Part shown: one piece after another, positions 42,004 to 56,549 of the stretch | Layout: each line of letters opens with the position of its first letter | Numbering within the stretch: the stretch's first letter is position 1 | The notes under the pieces: model-generated | The model's input: the letters and a program-made list of their open reading frames with translations, nothing else | Database searches by the model: none | Told to the model about the DNA's origin: nothing | DNA from: Neocallimastix lanati (nom. inval.) | Lineage: Eukaryota; Neocallimastigomycota; Neocallimastigomycetes; Neocallimastigales; Neocallimastigaceae | DNA: 64,000 bases | Assembly: GCA_016946835.1 (NCBI GenBank) | Contig: JACVTC010000004.1 | Location: forward strand, 2,228,501 to 2,292,500 | Direction of reading: 5' to 3' | Position numbers and translations under genes: made by a program

Positions 42004-42304
42004 TTAATAAATTAATTAAAAAAAAAAAAGAAATTTTAAGTGAATATAAAATAAATATTAATCCATAATTATAGATTTTTATTTTATTTTATTATATATA
42101 TATATATATATATATTTTCTTTTTTTTTTAATTTTAATATTAATTTCAATTTTTTTTTATAGGTTAGATCTTTTATTATAAATATTTAAAATTTATAAAT
42201 TATTTTTTTCTTTAATACAATTAGTTAAAATATAAACAAAAATATTGTATAAAAATAAACAAAAATAAGCAAACAAACAAAAAACAATATCAAAAACAAT
42301 ATTA

Positions 42305-42360
<56 letters not shown>

Positions 42361-42897
42361 GAAATTAAAAATACATAGAACAAATATTTATTTTATAATT
42401 ATAATAAATAACATTATAAAATATACTTTCAATTTTTATGTGTAATAAATAATAAAAATTATAAATAAAAATAAAAAATTAAAAAAAAAAAAAAAAAAAA
42501 GATGTTTTATGCAAGTCATATGATCTATTTGATTTTTTGTGAAACCTTTTCATTATTATTCTATTAAAAAAATAATTCATCCATATATCTTTATGTATTA
42601 TAATATATAATATTTTTTTTTTTAAAATTCAAAAAAATTTTTTTTATTAAATTATAATTATCTTTATTTTTATATTTTTTATATTGTATATTTATTAAAT
42701 AATCTGAAGAAATATATAATATTATATATATTATTTGTAAAGTTATCATTCAGAAGAAATATCTATTGATAAAAAGATTTAATGATATATCTATGTGTCT
42801 TATTTTTTTTTTTAAAAAAATTATCATGATATAATAATTAAATTTTTTATGTATAATCAATTTATGATAAATTTATTTTAATTTGTTAATTTGTATA
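42004..42897. other. Intergenic region between HIS7 and separase
   Basis: AT-rich tandem-gene gap with an AAT run at about 42306-42356 and several A/T homopolymers; no gene is seen. Confidence 0.55.
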
Positions 42898-43809
42898 ATG
42901 TTAAAAGTGGAGAATATTAATTCTTTATTAATTTCATATTCTAGCATTTCAAAATGTAATTCAAAATTAGTCTGTTCATTAAATAAAATATTTAAACCTG
43001 TTCTTACTTCAAAAGATGATAATGAAAATTTAAAGAAATTGGCATTTCAATATGCTCCAATTGCAATGAAAATTTTTAATCAAATTATTAAAACATTGTC
43101 TGATATTAACAATGACATTTCTAGTAATAAAAAAAGGAAAATAAAATTTATTGATTTGAGTGAAGATTCTACTGATAATCCAACTAAGAAACGGAGAAAT
43201 AACAATAATAAGATAAATGATGAAATAATAAATGATGACCTTGATTTTGTACAAAATTATACAAATGAAAAGATAAGTTTAATTGAAAGTTCAAAAATTA
43301 CATTGAAAGTATTAGAGCGTTTAGAAACATATTTAAATGTTAAACCAATTGATATTGATTTAGCACATTCAAATTTAATTACAAAATTAATTGAGGTTCA
43401 AATGGTAATAATAATAATCTATAATTATATCTATTATATTATTATTATTTTTCATTTTTATTATTATTATTATTACAATTATTATTGCAATAATTTTATT
43501 TTATTTTATTTTTTTTTTTATATTATTTTTTATTTTTTATTTTTTAATAAATTATTATAATTTTTTTTATAAATAAATTTTATAATTAAGATTGAATCTG
43601 CCGAAATTCAATTGAAACATTTATATGATAGAATAAAATCAAGATATTTTGAAAATAAAATAAATGATTTATATGATGAAATTTTAGAATTACATAAAGA
43701 TATATTGGAAATTCCAGTTATTGATAATGCTGAAGATATTACTAAAATTTCACAATTAATAATTACGACACAATTGAATAGTATGAAATGTCTTTCATAT
43801 CAAAATGTA

Positions 43810-43846
<37 letters not shown>

Positions 43847-44132
43847 ATATAATTATAAATTATAATTGATTAAATTAATATTTATATATTACACTTTATA
43901 AATAATTAAATAATTAATAAAATAATTAATTAGAAATTAGATTTCTTGTTTAATGGAAAAAATATTACAATGTATAAATGGTGTGAATATATAAGAAATA
44001 AAGATAAATTACTATCAGAAAAGTTATATTCAAATATTTGTAGGGTATTACTTAAATTAATATCCGAAAAATATAAAGGTAATTATAATGTATATGTATA
44101 TATATACATAATGTCTTTTTAACTAATAAATT

Positions 44133-44207
<75 letters not shown>

Positions 44208-44979
44208 CTTTATAGATAGAAATCCAGTTACGGCGTTTAATATTCAATATTTAGCTTTAGAAGCAATGAGTAGGACCAGCGGATTTACTATTTCTTGGTA
44301 TATTGATGCTGTGTTGAAATATGGGTATTCAGTTGAACAGAAAACAAAAAATAACTTTGGTAATTATTAATATATTTAATTAGATATTATTGGATAATTA
44401 TACTAAATCAATTGAATATTAAAACTTATTATAATTTTTTTATATATTTAAATCTGTGGTTATAAAGATTTAAAACAAATAGTCAATAAAATTTCTATGT
44501 TTTATGATAAAGCTTTTCAATTAATTTCTGATGAAAATTTAATAAAACTTAATCTTTCGAAGAGATTATTAACAATAATGGACCACTATTTATACTTAGG
44601 AAAAAAGGTATACTTTATTTTTTTTTTTTTTAAAAAAATTAAAAAAATTATAAATTATGAATTATAGATTCTTTTTATTTTATTTTATTTTATTCTATTC
44701 AAACTATATGTATTATCAATATTAATTATGATATATAATATAAAAATATTCATTTAAAAATAAAAACTAAAAACAAAAACATAATAATAAAAAAAAAAAA
44801 AAATAGATAAAAAGTCCAAAAGTTGTTATGAATTCAAGAAAAATTTTATTCAAAATATTGAATTTGCTAAAAGAGAATAATAGTATACAAGATTATGTCT
44901 TTTATACCACTAAATTTTTAGGTCATATTGATATAATTCATCTTTTATATTATGATCTTTTTGTTAATTTAGGTATATA

Positions 44980-45010
<31 letters not shown>

Positions 45011-45510
45011 GTATATATATATTATATATATGTAAGTATTATTTTTAATATCAATTTTTTTTTTTTTTTTTTAATAATCAAAATAATGCTTGAAATTTAT
45101 AGAAAAATCAAAATATTTTAATCAAAGTGTAGAGTATATTGAGCAAAATTTAGAATTTATAAATTCTACTAAAGATTCTATTTTATCTATTAATTATATA
45201 CCAGCTATTAAAAATGATAAAACTATACAAATGATTAATTCAATAGAAACATTAATAAAAATTATTGATCAAAATATCTATCTTTTTAATAGTAAAACTG
45301 CGTCTTTATTAACAAAACATCGAAAATCCTTAATTAAATTATTTGAAAATATAATTATTTTATTTAATACAATTCTTTCTAAAAAATATGATCGCGTAAA
45401 TATATATTTAATATTACTATAATAAATAATTAATAATAATGAATGACATTATCATAATATTTATTCATTTCGTTATCTTTTCTATATATATATTTCTATA
45501 TATATATATC

Positions 45511-45544
<34 letters not shown>

Positions 45545-45964
45545 GTTGTTGTTGTTATTGTTGTTGGTATTACTATAATTTATTCATCCTAATATTATAT
45601 GAATCATTATAGTATGAAACAGAATTGGTTACAATAATTATAAGGTGTCAGACGTTGTTATCAAATCTTAGTTTTATATTTGAGGATTATAATACATGGC
45701 TATATATCGATAATTATCTTGAAGAAGCAAAAGAATTAGCAGACAGTTATTCATGTATTGAAGGATATAAAGAAATTTCAAAAGCATATTCAACAATAGC
45801 TATCAAACTTTATAAAAATAAATATTATAAAGAATCTATTTCATTATTTGAATTTTCATACAAAACTTTGTTGAAAATAAAAGAAAGATCATTTGAATTA
45901 GCAAACACATTAGATATGCTTGCAATTTGTTATTATTATATTCATGAAAAAGAGGTATATAATG

Positions 45965-46037
<73 letters not shown>

Positions 46038-47373
46038 TAATTTTATATAAGTAAATATTTGATTTGACTAATTAAATTATATATTTTGAAATATATTTTA
46101 TTAAATACATGGTTTTTAGACCGCCAAAAATACATTAATAGATTCATTTTTAAGAATTCCATTAGATGAGTATAAAAAATTTAATCATAAAAACATTGAA
46201 TCCAATAATTTACTTAGTAAGATTATTGAACATTATGTTCGTTTTTCTGTATCTTCAAAAAATTCTGACAAATCATATACGTTTATTGATGATATTTTAA
46301 TTAAATATCCTTGTGAAAAAAAAGAATTTGAAAATTTTATTTTAAATATTATGAAATATGAATTAGAATTATTACAGTCATTGGAAGAAAAATATAATAC
46401 AGAAAAAGAACAATTTAAATTAATAGATCATATGCTAAAATATTATGATGAAAATTTAAATCCATTTTGTTGTTCAAAGTAAATAATAATTATAATTTTC
46501 ATATAATATTATATAACATTATTTAATTTATTTAAATTTACTTAATTTAATATTCTATTATAGATTACAATTGAAAAAACTTCATTTATTTCAAGTATTA
46601 AAACCTAAAGATATAGAAGCACATTTGGAATTATCACATTCAATAATAGATTTATTAAAAAAAGAAGTAATATTAATAAGCAATTAAATATATTATCTAT
46701 CTATCTATATTATATTCTATCTTTATTATATTTATATTAATTTTTTTTTTATATTATGTTTTAAATAGAACTATCAAAATGATAATAATAAGAAGAATCA
46801 AAGAAATAATTATTTGTCATTAGCATATTCTATATATGGAATCATTGTTAATCAATCCAAAGATAAACAAATAAAATATTTTAAAATAGCATTAAAAACA
46901 TGGCATAAACTTTTTACGTCTTTGACTAAATATAAAAATGGTAAGATTAATTATTTAACATAATCAAAAATAAAAAACAAAAAAAAAAAATTTTTATTAA
47001 TGATTTTTTTATTTTTATAATTACTAAAGACAGAGAAATTATAAATAGTTATATTGATAATTTAGAGCAGACATATTCCTTTATTTGTAAGTATTTTATA
47101 GAGTTTTATAAACAAATAAATAAGCAAGAAAGCAAACAAACAAAACAAAAAAATAAAAATAAAAAAAAAAAAAAAACGAAGAAGTTTTTAATATATTAAT
47201 ATTATTGTTATTAATTAATAGCTTACTTGGCTGATTATTTTGATTTATATGGAAATTTTAAGTATAGAATTTATACTTTACAAGCATTATTGATTTTTAA
47301 TGAATTAATAGGGAAAGATAAAAAGGGAAATAATGGTAGGATTGTTTTATTATTTCTATTTTTATTATATGTA

Positions 47374-47407
<34 letters not shown>

Positions 47408-47422
47408 TTTTAAAGATTTTAA

Positions 47423-47453
<31 letters not shown>

Positions 47454-47482
47454 ATTAATAAATTAATAAATTAATAAATTAA

Positions 47483-47553
<71 letters not shown>

Positions 47554-49155
47554 TTTTTTTTGAAATAATTCCAGATAAATTAAAAATTATTATTGATATT
47601 TCAAAAACATATCTTAAAATGGGATATTCAAAGAGAGCATTGGATGAAATAAATAAATTAAAAAGTGATATGATTAATTCATCAAATTATTCATGGTTAT
47701 ACTATCATTTATATTTATCTTGTTTTTATTTATCTATTGATGAAATTGAGAAAAGGTATTTTATTTAATATTAAATTATTTATATAACTTTATTTTAACA
47801 AATATATTTTAATATATATATATAACTTTATTTTAACAAATATATTTTATTATATATATATAACTTTATTTTAACAAATATATTTTATTATATATAGCAA
47901 ATTATTATTTGATCAAATCTCAAGTTTTATTGAAAATAATAAAATAATGGAAAAGTTTGATGATTCAAATTCTAATTTACAATTTAATTCAATGACATTA
48001 TCATATTCTTATTGTATATTAAGCCAGATAGCTATGAAGAAAGTAAGTATCCTATATTATATTGTTATGTTATTAATTATACAAATAGCTTTATATTTAT
48101 TTATATGAAATTATCAATTATATTTATATTTATATTATTATTATTATTATTATTATTATTATGTTAATTTTTGTATTAGGGAAATATATATTTAGCTGTT
48201 AAACTTTTATTATTTCAATTATCTATTTTAAATAATTTTATAATTCAACATTCACAAAAGAAATTTATTTTAATGGATAGTAAAGATTCTAATTTCCCAT
48301 ATCGATACTTGATTCAAACTTCTCAATGGGAAATTTTGATTGTAAAAATTATTATATATGATAATAATAGCATATATATTCATATATTTGTTTATATTAT
48401 TAACATTTAAATCATTATTAAATTCTATTTTATTGTTAATAGCATCTTTTGGAATGTTATAAATTACTAGGAAACGCTTATTCAATGAGGGGATCAATTA
48501 TTGAATCTTCATGTTATTATAAAGAAGGTTTACAATTAGCCGAATTAGTACAATCAGATATTTATATATGTAGATTTTCATCTGATTTTGGGTTTCTTGA
48601 ACAGAAAAAGAAAAATTTTGAAGAAAGTGATAAATATTATAATAAAGCTATAAATAGTATAAATATGGTAAATTAAAATAAAACAAAATGAAACAAAAAT
48701 AAAAAACAAGAATTATTATTAATTTTTAAATTTAATTATTTTATTTCAATAACTCAATAATCTTCATTTTGTTAATGCATTAATAATTTATTATATTTAA
48801 TATAGATAAAAAATAATATTTTATATATTGAATATATCCAATTGGAAATTTTTATTTGTATTTCATATATTTCAAAAAAGAAATATAATCAAGCTTTACA
48901 TTTGATAAGTAAAATTCAAAAATACATAAATATTATGTTAAATGAAGATTACATACGTTCGATTGATTTAATAAAGTATGTATTTTTATAGAATCTTATT
49001 TTAATAAATAATTATTATTATTGTTATTTTAAATATTTTTATTATAAATATTAATTAAATTTATTTATTTTTTTTTTTAATATTATATTAGTAATGCTGA
49101 AATTAAAAATATTGATAATACAATAAAATCAAGTGAGTATAGTGAATAATTGATA

Positions 49156-49198
<43 letters not shown>

Positions 49199-49414
49199 AT
49201 AAAATTTTCTAAATTATTGTTTCAATTATTATATTACTTTAGTATCAATGAACGAAATGTCAAAAAATTTTTATCAATTATTTATATTAAATAATCATCT
49301 TCTTTTACAACAAGGTAATTTTTTTTTTTTTTTTTTTTTTAATTTATAATATATATATCTATCTATATCTATATCTATATCTATATCCTATATCTATATC
49401 TGTATTTGCATTTA

Positions 49415-49497
<83 letters not shown>

Positions 49498-49780
49498 TTT
49501 TCTTTTTTCTTTTTCATTTTTATTTATTTATTCTTATTTAATATTAAATGCTAATTTATAAATGTTGCATATATTATTTAATAATTAGCATTTATCTATA
49601 AAATTCTTAATTCCCAAGATAATATTAATCTTAAAGCAACCAAACCTATCTTAGCGGATGAATATTTAATATATGCTAATATTACACTCTCCCAATTTAT
49701 ACATAAAATTACATTAAATCCAAGTATGGATTTTATTTTTGAATCAGGTATTTTTTTTTTATTTACTTTTATCATTTATC

Positions 49781-49829
<49 letters not shown>

Positions 49830-50361
49830 TTGTATTATTATAATTAATAATATGCATCTTTATTTCTATATATATATATAACTTATATCTATAATATGTA
49901 ATATAAATTAGCGTCAGCTTTATTAATAAGTAACATAGAAAATATTAATTCAAGTAATGATAATAACGATATAAAAGCTTCATATTTAAATATAATTGAA
50001 AAATGTTTAACAAAAGCTTTGAATTTATCATATAATAAAGATACACCAGATGTATTTAGAAAAGTATCTTTAAATATTTTATATTTAAATATTATAAAAT
50101 CTTTTTTATTACCATATCAATTTTTTATAATAAAACAAGAAACTATAAATAAATGTGCCATGTTATTAGGTAATCATATAGTAACATGATATGTAAAATA
50201 ATATGTATATACTTTGATATTTAAATAGCAATAGCTAAAAATTAAAAAAAAAAAGTATTTATAAATATTATTATTACTAGTATAAATATTTTTATAACTT
50301 TATTTAATTCAATTAATATTATTTATTTTATTTTATTTACTTTTATTTTATTTTATTCTAT

Positions 50362-50425
<64 letters not shown>

Positions 50426-52519
50426 ATATTTTTTATTATTTTAAAGAATTATTAAAAGGCTTAACATATAGACGTGAACTTTTTGAAATATATAATAATA
50501 AATTATTAAATTATTTCTCAATAAAAGATGGTAATAATACATTTTTATGGTCAAGTAAAAAATTGGAATATGATGAAAACATAATCAAAAAATTTAAAAA
50601 TTCCATAAATGATAATATAAATTATATTTTGTATAATAAATATCTTCAAGAAGAAAATATTGATTATAATACTTTTCAAGATAAATACATAAATATTATA
50701 CCCGATAGCTGGACTGTTTGTTCAATAACATTTGATATTGAACGTAATTGCTTTTATATTTGTAAATATCATAAAGATATGAAACCATTGATTTTCCATA
50801 TTCCTATTAAAAGACATATCAGTCATAAAAAGTCAACGTATTTTGAGTTTGAGAAAGGGTTAACTTATTTAAGAACATTATTATATAAAGAAAATAATAA
50901 TACTGAAATGACGCAGTATTCGAGTTATACTGAAGATGAAAAAGTAAATAATATTACTAGTGAAGAAAAGGCAAATTGGTGGAATGAAAGAATTGATCTT
51001 GATCGTCATCTTGAAGAACTATTAATTAAAATGGAAGTTTCGTGGATTGGAGGTTTTAAAGGCATCCTTTGCCCTATGATGAAAAAATATAAAAAAGAAC
51101 GTTTACTTTTTAAAAAAGAATTAGAAAAATTTATTGGAGAAATGATATTGAAACAAGATACTCTATTAGAATTTGACTCCAATATTTGTGATTGCTTTTT
51201 GTATTTAAAGGATGAAGCATTAGATTGCGAGTTGGAGGATGTTATTTATTATTTTTTAGATTATTATCAGTCTTATGGTATTAAAGTAGATTATAATATG
51301 ATAGATATTGATATGGTAAATATATATATATATATATTTTTAATATATACACTGATAAATATATTGAAATAATCGTATATTATTTATTATAAATATAAAT
51401 TATTAATGTATTTTTCTTTTTATTTATATATTTATTTATGATTGTTTATGATTATTTATTTAATTATTTATTTTAATATATAGTATGTTAGAATTTTTAG
51501 AAATTTATTACAAAAATTTGAAAATTTGAATTTTTATGATTTTGATGAACATATTATTATTATTCCAGATAAACAAACTGAAATTATACCATGGGAAAAT
51601 TTTCCAATTTTACATGATAAACCAACTTCAAGAATATTATCTCTCTCATTATTACGTGATCGTATTTTATTAATGAATTATGAAAATCATTCTAAAAATG
51701 ATTTTTATAGGGATAAATATACTATTAATTCAGATAGTGCGTATTATATTTTAAATCCGGGTGGTGATTTAATCAATACTCAAAATAAATTTCAAAGTCA
51801 ATTTGAAGATAAAAAGAAATGGCTTGGCATGTCGGGAAAGGCACCTACAGAAAATGAATATTTGGATGGTTTAAATAATTATCAACTTTTTATGTAAATA
51901 TTATATATTAATATATATATAAATATTGTAATTTTTGTATTATGATTATTAAAATAATTTTATTCTTATAATGATCATTTTTTAAAATTAAAATTTATTT
52001 ATTAATTAAAAAAAAAAAAAAAGGTATTTTGGCCATGGTGGTGGTGAATGCTATATAAAAGGTCGTACCATTAGGAATCATATTAAAACAAAATGTGCTG
52101 TCACACTTCTTATGGGATGTAGCAGTGGCCTTTTAAAATCATCTGGTGATTATGATCCTACAGGAAATTCAATAAATTATATATTAGGGTTATGTCCAGC
52201 GTTAGTAGCAAATTTATGGGATGTTACTGATAGAGATATTGACCGATTAACTCAAGGTTTATTAGAAGAATGGGATATACTTTCGTCAACTACTATAGAA
52301 AATAATGAATCTTCACCTTATTATAAAATGAACTTATTATTTAATAATAATAATCAAAGACAAAGTCGGGAAAATAAATTTGAGACAAAAAATACTGAAC
52401 TTTCACTTTCTTTATCTCAATCGCTCGTATTAGCTAGAAGACGTTGCAGATTAAAATTTTTAATTGGGGCAGCAACGGTCATTTATGGTATTCCTGTTTA
52501 TAACTCTAAAAAAAATTAA
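42898..52519 (+). CDS. ESP1: Separase (cohesin-cleaving cysteine protease)
   Basis: Twenty-five exons that keep frame throughout give 1981 residues (human 2120, yeast 1630). Exons: 42898-43404, 43591-43806, 43934-44078, 44216-44359, 44468-44607, 44807-44972, 45103-45395, 45613-45954, 46120-46478, 46564-46666, 46769-46940, 47030-47086, 47222-47335, 47575-47755, 47898-48042, 48180-48341, 48443-48667, 48806-48975, 49092-49132, 49243-49314, 49589-49747, 49912-50169, 50447-51315, 51484-51893 and 52024-52519. The C-terminal C50 domain shows SWTVCSITFD, PWENFP, the GMSGKAPTENEYLDGL region, YFGHGGGECYI (catalytic His about 1821) and MGCSSGLL (catalytic Cys about 1849), then DPTG and ANLWDVTDRDID. The long N-terminal part is helical, with TPR-like segments (exons 8 and 17). 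Separase cleaves cohesin at anaphase after securin is destroyed. A basic patch KKRRNNNNK near 100 could be a nuclear localisation signal. I chose the ATG at 42898. Confidence 0.95.
47786..47897. repeat. Threefold repeat within a separase intron
   Basis: Three tandem copies of a 40-43 bp unit containing ATAACTTTATTTTAACAAAT then ATATTTT make up most of the intron between 47756 and 47897. The last copy runs into the TAG acceptor. Confidence 0.85.
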
Positions 52520-53632
52520 TATATATATATATAATAACGGTTAAATTATTTATTTAATTTTTTTTTTTTTAATTTTTAATTTTTAATTTATCTTATTTTA
52601 ATACATTAAAATCGTATCATTTATATCAAATCTTTTAAATATAATCTTATTTTTTATCTTTATCATTTTTATCTCTACTTTTTATTTATATTATTTTTTT
52701 TTTTTATTATCATAGTTATCATAATATACATATCATAAAGTAAACTAATCCAAAATACAACATCAAGCTATAGTTTAAAAAAATAATATACATAACATAT
52801 AATAAACTAAAGCAAATAAATAATCAAGCTAAACTTTAATAATTTTTTTTTTTTTTTAATATATAATAAACTAAAATAAAACATAAAGCTAAAGCTTAAT
52901 ATAATATTTTTTTTTTTTTTTTTAATAAATTAATTAAATATTTTATTATATTTTATTATATTATATTTTATTTTATTGTATTTTTTTTTTTTTTTTTAAA
53001 TTAAATATATTTAATGATATATTAATTTCCTATTTTATTTTATTTTATTTTTTGTTCTTATTTGAAAGTTTTACTTTATGATATATAAATATATATATAT
53101 TTTTATTTTTATTTATTTATTTATTTAAGTTTTATATAAAATAAATGCAGAATATACATAATTATTTTATAAATGTTTTTAAATATATATTTATTAAAAG
53201 ATATAATTTAGGATATATAGAATTATAAAAATAATTTTTGTATTTATTTTTCTATATAAAAAAAGTATTACAAAATTTTTTATTTTTTTTTTTATTTTTA
53301 GTATTAATTGAGTGAAGATATATATTGATATCATTTATTTATTTTATTTTTATTTGTATTTAGTTTTTGAGACTTTTTTTATATGTTCAATATTGTAATT
53401 TTAAATTATATTAAATTTAAATATTACTATTATTTTTATTATATAAATATATTTATATATTATTATTTATTATTATAATTTTTTATTTTTATTTTTATTT
53501 TTTTTTATTGAATTATCGTTAATATATATGTTATATTTATGTTATATTTAAATTTTATTATATAAATATATTTATATTGTAATTTTTATTTTTATTATTA
53601 TTTTTCAATTATATTATATTTTATTTTATTTT

Positions 53633-53676
<44 letters not shown>

Positions 53677-53728
53677 AATTATAGTTAACATAATATAAAA
53701 CTATATACTATTTTTAATGTGAATATAG
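52520..53728. other. Convergent intergenic region, no gene seen
   Basis: Between the 3' ends of separase and the pseudokinase gene. Repeated AATAAACTAAARYAAA and T-run motifs (52735-52925) recur three times, suggesting an old tandem repeat; long T runs occur at 52983 and 53638-53675. Confidence 0.5.
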
Positions 53729-56456
53729 TTACATAGTTCTTGATTTACATTTTTTACCTGGTATATTTAAATGTGTATGTATAACTTCATTATTTGTTGT
53801 ATTCATATCTATTATTGAAATATCATTGGCTGGATAACACACATGTATATTTTTAAACCATTCTGTTGATATAAGATCTTTTAGGGTAATTCTTTCATAT
53901 GGTTTCCATTTTAACATACTATTCATTATTTCAGGAATTTCATTTCGATGCTTTACAAATTTGACATCATCTTTATCAGTAAAGTTATTATTTAAACAAT
54001 ACTTTTTTTGTTGTTCTTGTTCTACCATTTTGGATGTCACATTTGAATATCCAAAATTCATTGCTGCCAAAATCATTCCACAACCTATAATTTTTTTTTT
54101 TTTTTATAGGACATTATTTTAAATAATTATGGATATAGATAAATAATTATAAATAATTATATAAAAGTTAGTATATATTAAAAATATATAATTTATTTAT
54201 TGAATATTATTATTATACTAATATACATATTATAATTTTCATTTTTCAATTTATCAATTTTAATTTATATATATTTATATCTATATAAATATAATTTTTT
54301 TTTATACATACTATATACGTCTATTTTTGTTGATATTTTTGAGAAATAATCTGAATTTAGCTCACATATTTCAGGTGCGAAAAAGATAGGATCATTTTTG
54401 TCATGATTATTATGTGATTGTATTAAATCTTCATGGAAATGATATTCCTCTTGTATATTGATGGATTCATGGTTACTTAAATGAAATGCCCATTCTAAAC
54501 CTGTTAATTTAAATTGTCCTGAAGTATCGAATAATATTCGATCTAATATTATTTAATTATTCCATTTTTAATATTAATAATTTATCGTAATTATTCATTT
54601 TATTATTAATTAATTATTTATTATTTTTGGTTTAAATTATTTTATTGTATTAATTTATTTAATCAATTCCAAAATTATATTTTATTAATTTAATTAATTA
54701 ATTTCATAGAAATTATTTCAGAAATTAAAAAAGTAAAGAAGTATCAATATATAAAAGAAAAAGAAATTGAAATATATGGGAATAAATTTAAATAAAAATA
54801 AAAAAAATAATTAATAATAATTTAAAATATATAATTAAACATTATATATATATATCCAAATATAAAATTATTATTATTTCAAGTAATCATACTTGGATCA
54901 ATTCTTCTATGTACTACTTGATAGGTAGAATGTAGCCAATAGACAGCATTAACAAGTTTTTTAAATGTACATAACATTTCTTCAACATATATATCCATTT
55001 CATCAATGAAACCTTTACTATTTTTTAATATATCTTTTAATGATCCTATAGCAATTGTCGGTTCATAAAAGAAGAAAGCTTTGGAATTATTGTATATTAA
55101 ATTTGTAGGACTATAGAAATAGTAATTATATGATGTCAACTTTTTAGATTCTGTACATATAAAATCAAATTCTACTCTTTTATGAAAATCTTCTTTATCT
55201 TCATTATACATTTTAGAAATAATACGAACATCAGTGGCATCTATTTTTCCTATAACTGTTCCATCTTTATTGAAATATAATTTTTTCTTTTTTGGACTTT
55301 TTATTGTTGATTCATTAGATAATGCCGACGTTGGAGGGGAGTTAGCACTAGTTAAAGTGACATTATCCTCCATATCTGAGAATCGATTATAATTTGAATT
55401 ACTACTATTTATAAAAGTTGAACTATTAGTATCAGAATTTGGATTATTACTGAAGTTATTACCAGAATTTGGTACGGATTGCGATTTATTATTTACCTCA
55501 TTCTCTTTATTTTTCAATATATTTTCATTGATAGTTTCATGTTTTTTATTCTTTTTTTTTTCTTTAAGCCATGATAATGATTTTGAGTTTGGCGTGAGAA
55601 TAGTGGTTAATTTTTTCTTTTTTTTCTCCTTTGGTTGAGAAGTATCAATGGTTAATTCAACATTATTTGCTTTTTTTTTTGGTAAATCATTTTCACTATA
55701 ACAACTCATGCTTCTATCTATTTCCTTCATACTAATTTCTGTACTTTCATATTCATGAATAACTGATAAAGAATTATTATTACTTTTAAATATATTGGAA
55801 CTATTATTTATATTTTCATGAAGTTTATTATCCTTAAATTTTAAGCTATCGTTACTTAATGTACCCAAACTTTGATTTGTTTCCATGTCAGTATTACTTA
55901 AAATTATACTATTACTATTATTTATACTATTAATAATATTACTACTACTTATATTATTATTATCATTATTACTTATAAGTTCCTGATGCTCCACTTCCAC
56001 TTCATCCTTTTCATTAATATTAAGTTTTTTAAAATCTTTTTCAATAGTTGCTGTTTTTGGTCCATTTTTATATAAATTTTTATTATTTTTAATATCTTCT
56101 TTTACAGGGGCTGAGTTTAATGACCCTTTTATACCTGATATTAATGTATTTATTCTTAAATTTTTAAATAATTCATTTTTTAATGATCTTCGTCTTTCTA
56201 CCTTTGGTTCTTCTTCTTTAATAGGATGTATAACACGTCTAATATATGCATTATCATAAGAATGGAGTTGAAAGCATTGAATACTTTTTTTGGTTTTGGC
56301 TATTGGTATTAACTCTGATAAAATTGCTTTATTGTTATCTTTTAATTTTTCCAAATTTTCGGCAGATATTGTTCTAATATTTTCATTAGATAATTCACTT
56401 CCAATCTGATTTATACTTTTTTCACTCGATTTAAAAATTCCTGATAGAATTGGCAT
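53729..56456 (-). CDS. Predicted pseudokinase with long disordered N-terminus
   Basis: Three exons, 56456-54893, 54542-54312 and 54084-53729, consistent phases, 716 residues. The first 390 residues are Ser/Asn/Lys-rich and disordered, with several KKKKK runs and SP sites. From about 400 the fold follows a protein kinase: a helix-C-like region, FFFYEPTIAIGSLKDILKN (hinge and helix D), AVYWLHSTYQVVHRRIDP (catalytic-loop position, 516-521), FAPEI (APE position), STKIDVYSCGMILAAMNFG (helix F) and MLKWKPYERITLKDLISTEWF (subdomain XI). The catalytic residues are missing. HRDLKPxN is HRRIDPNR, so the catalytic Asp is Arg and the metal-binding Asn is Arg. DFG is replaced by GLEW, and no glycine loop is seen. 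It is therefore probably a scaffold or regulator, not an enzyme. Family not recognised. Confidence 0.82.
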
Positions 56457-56503
56457 AATTATATTATAAATAAAATAAAATAAAATAAAATAAAATAAAA
56501 TAA

Positions 56504-56549
<46 letters not shown>

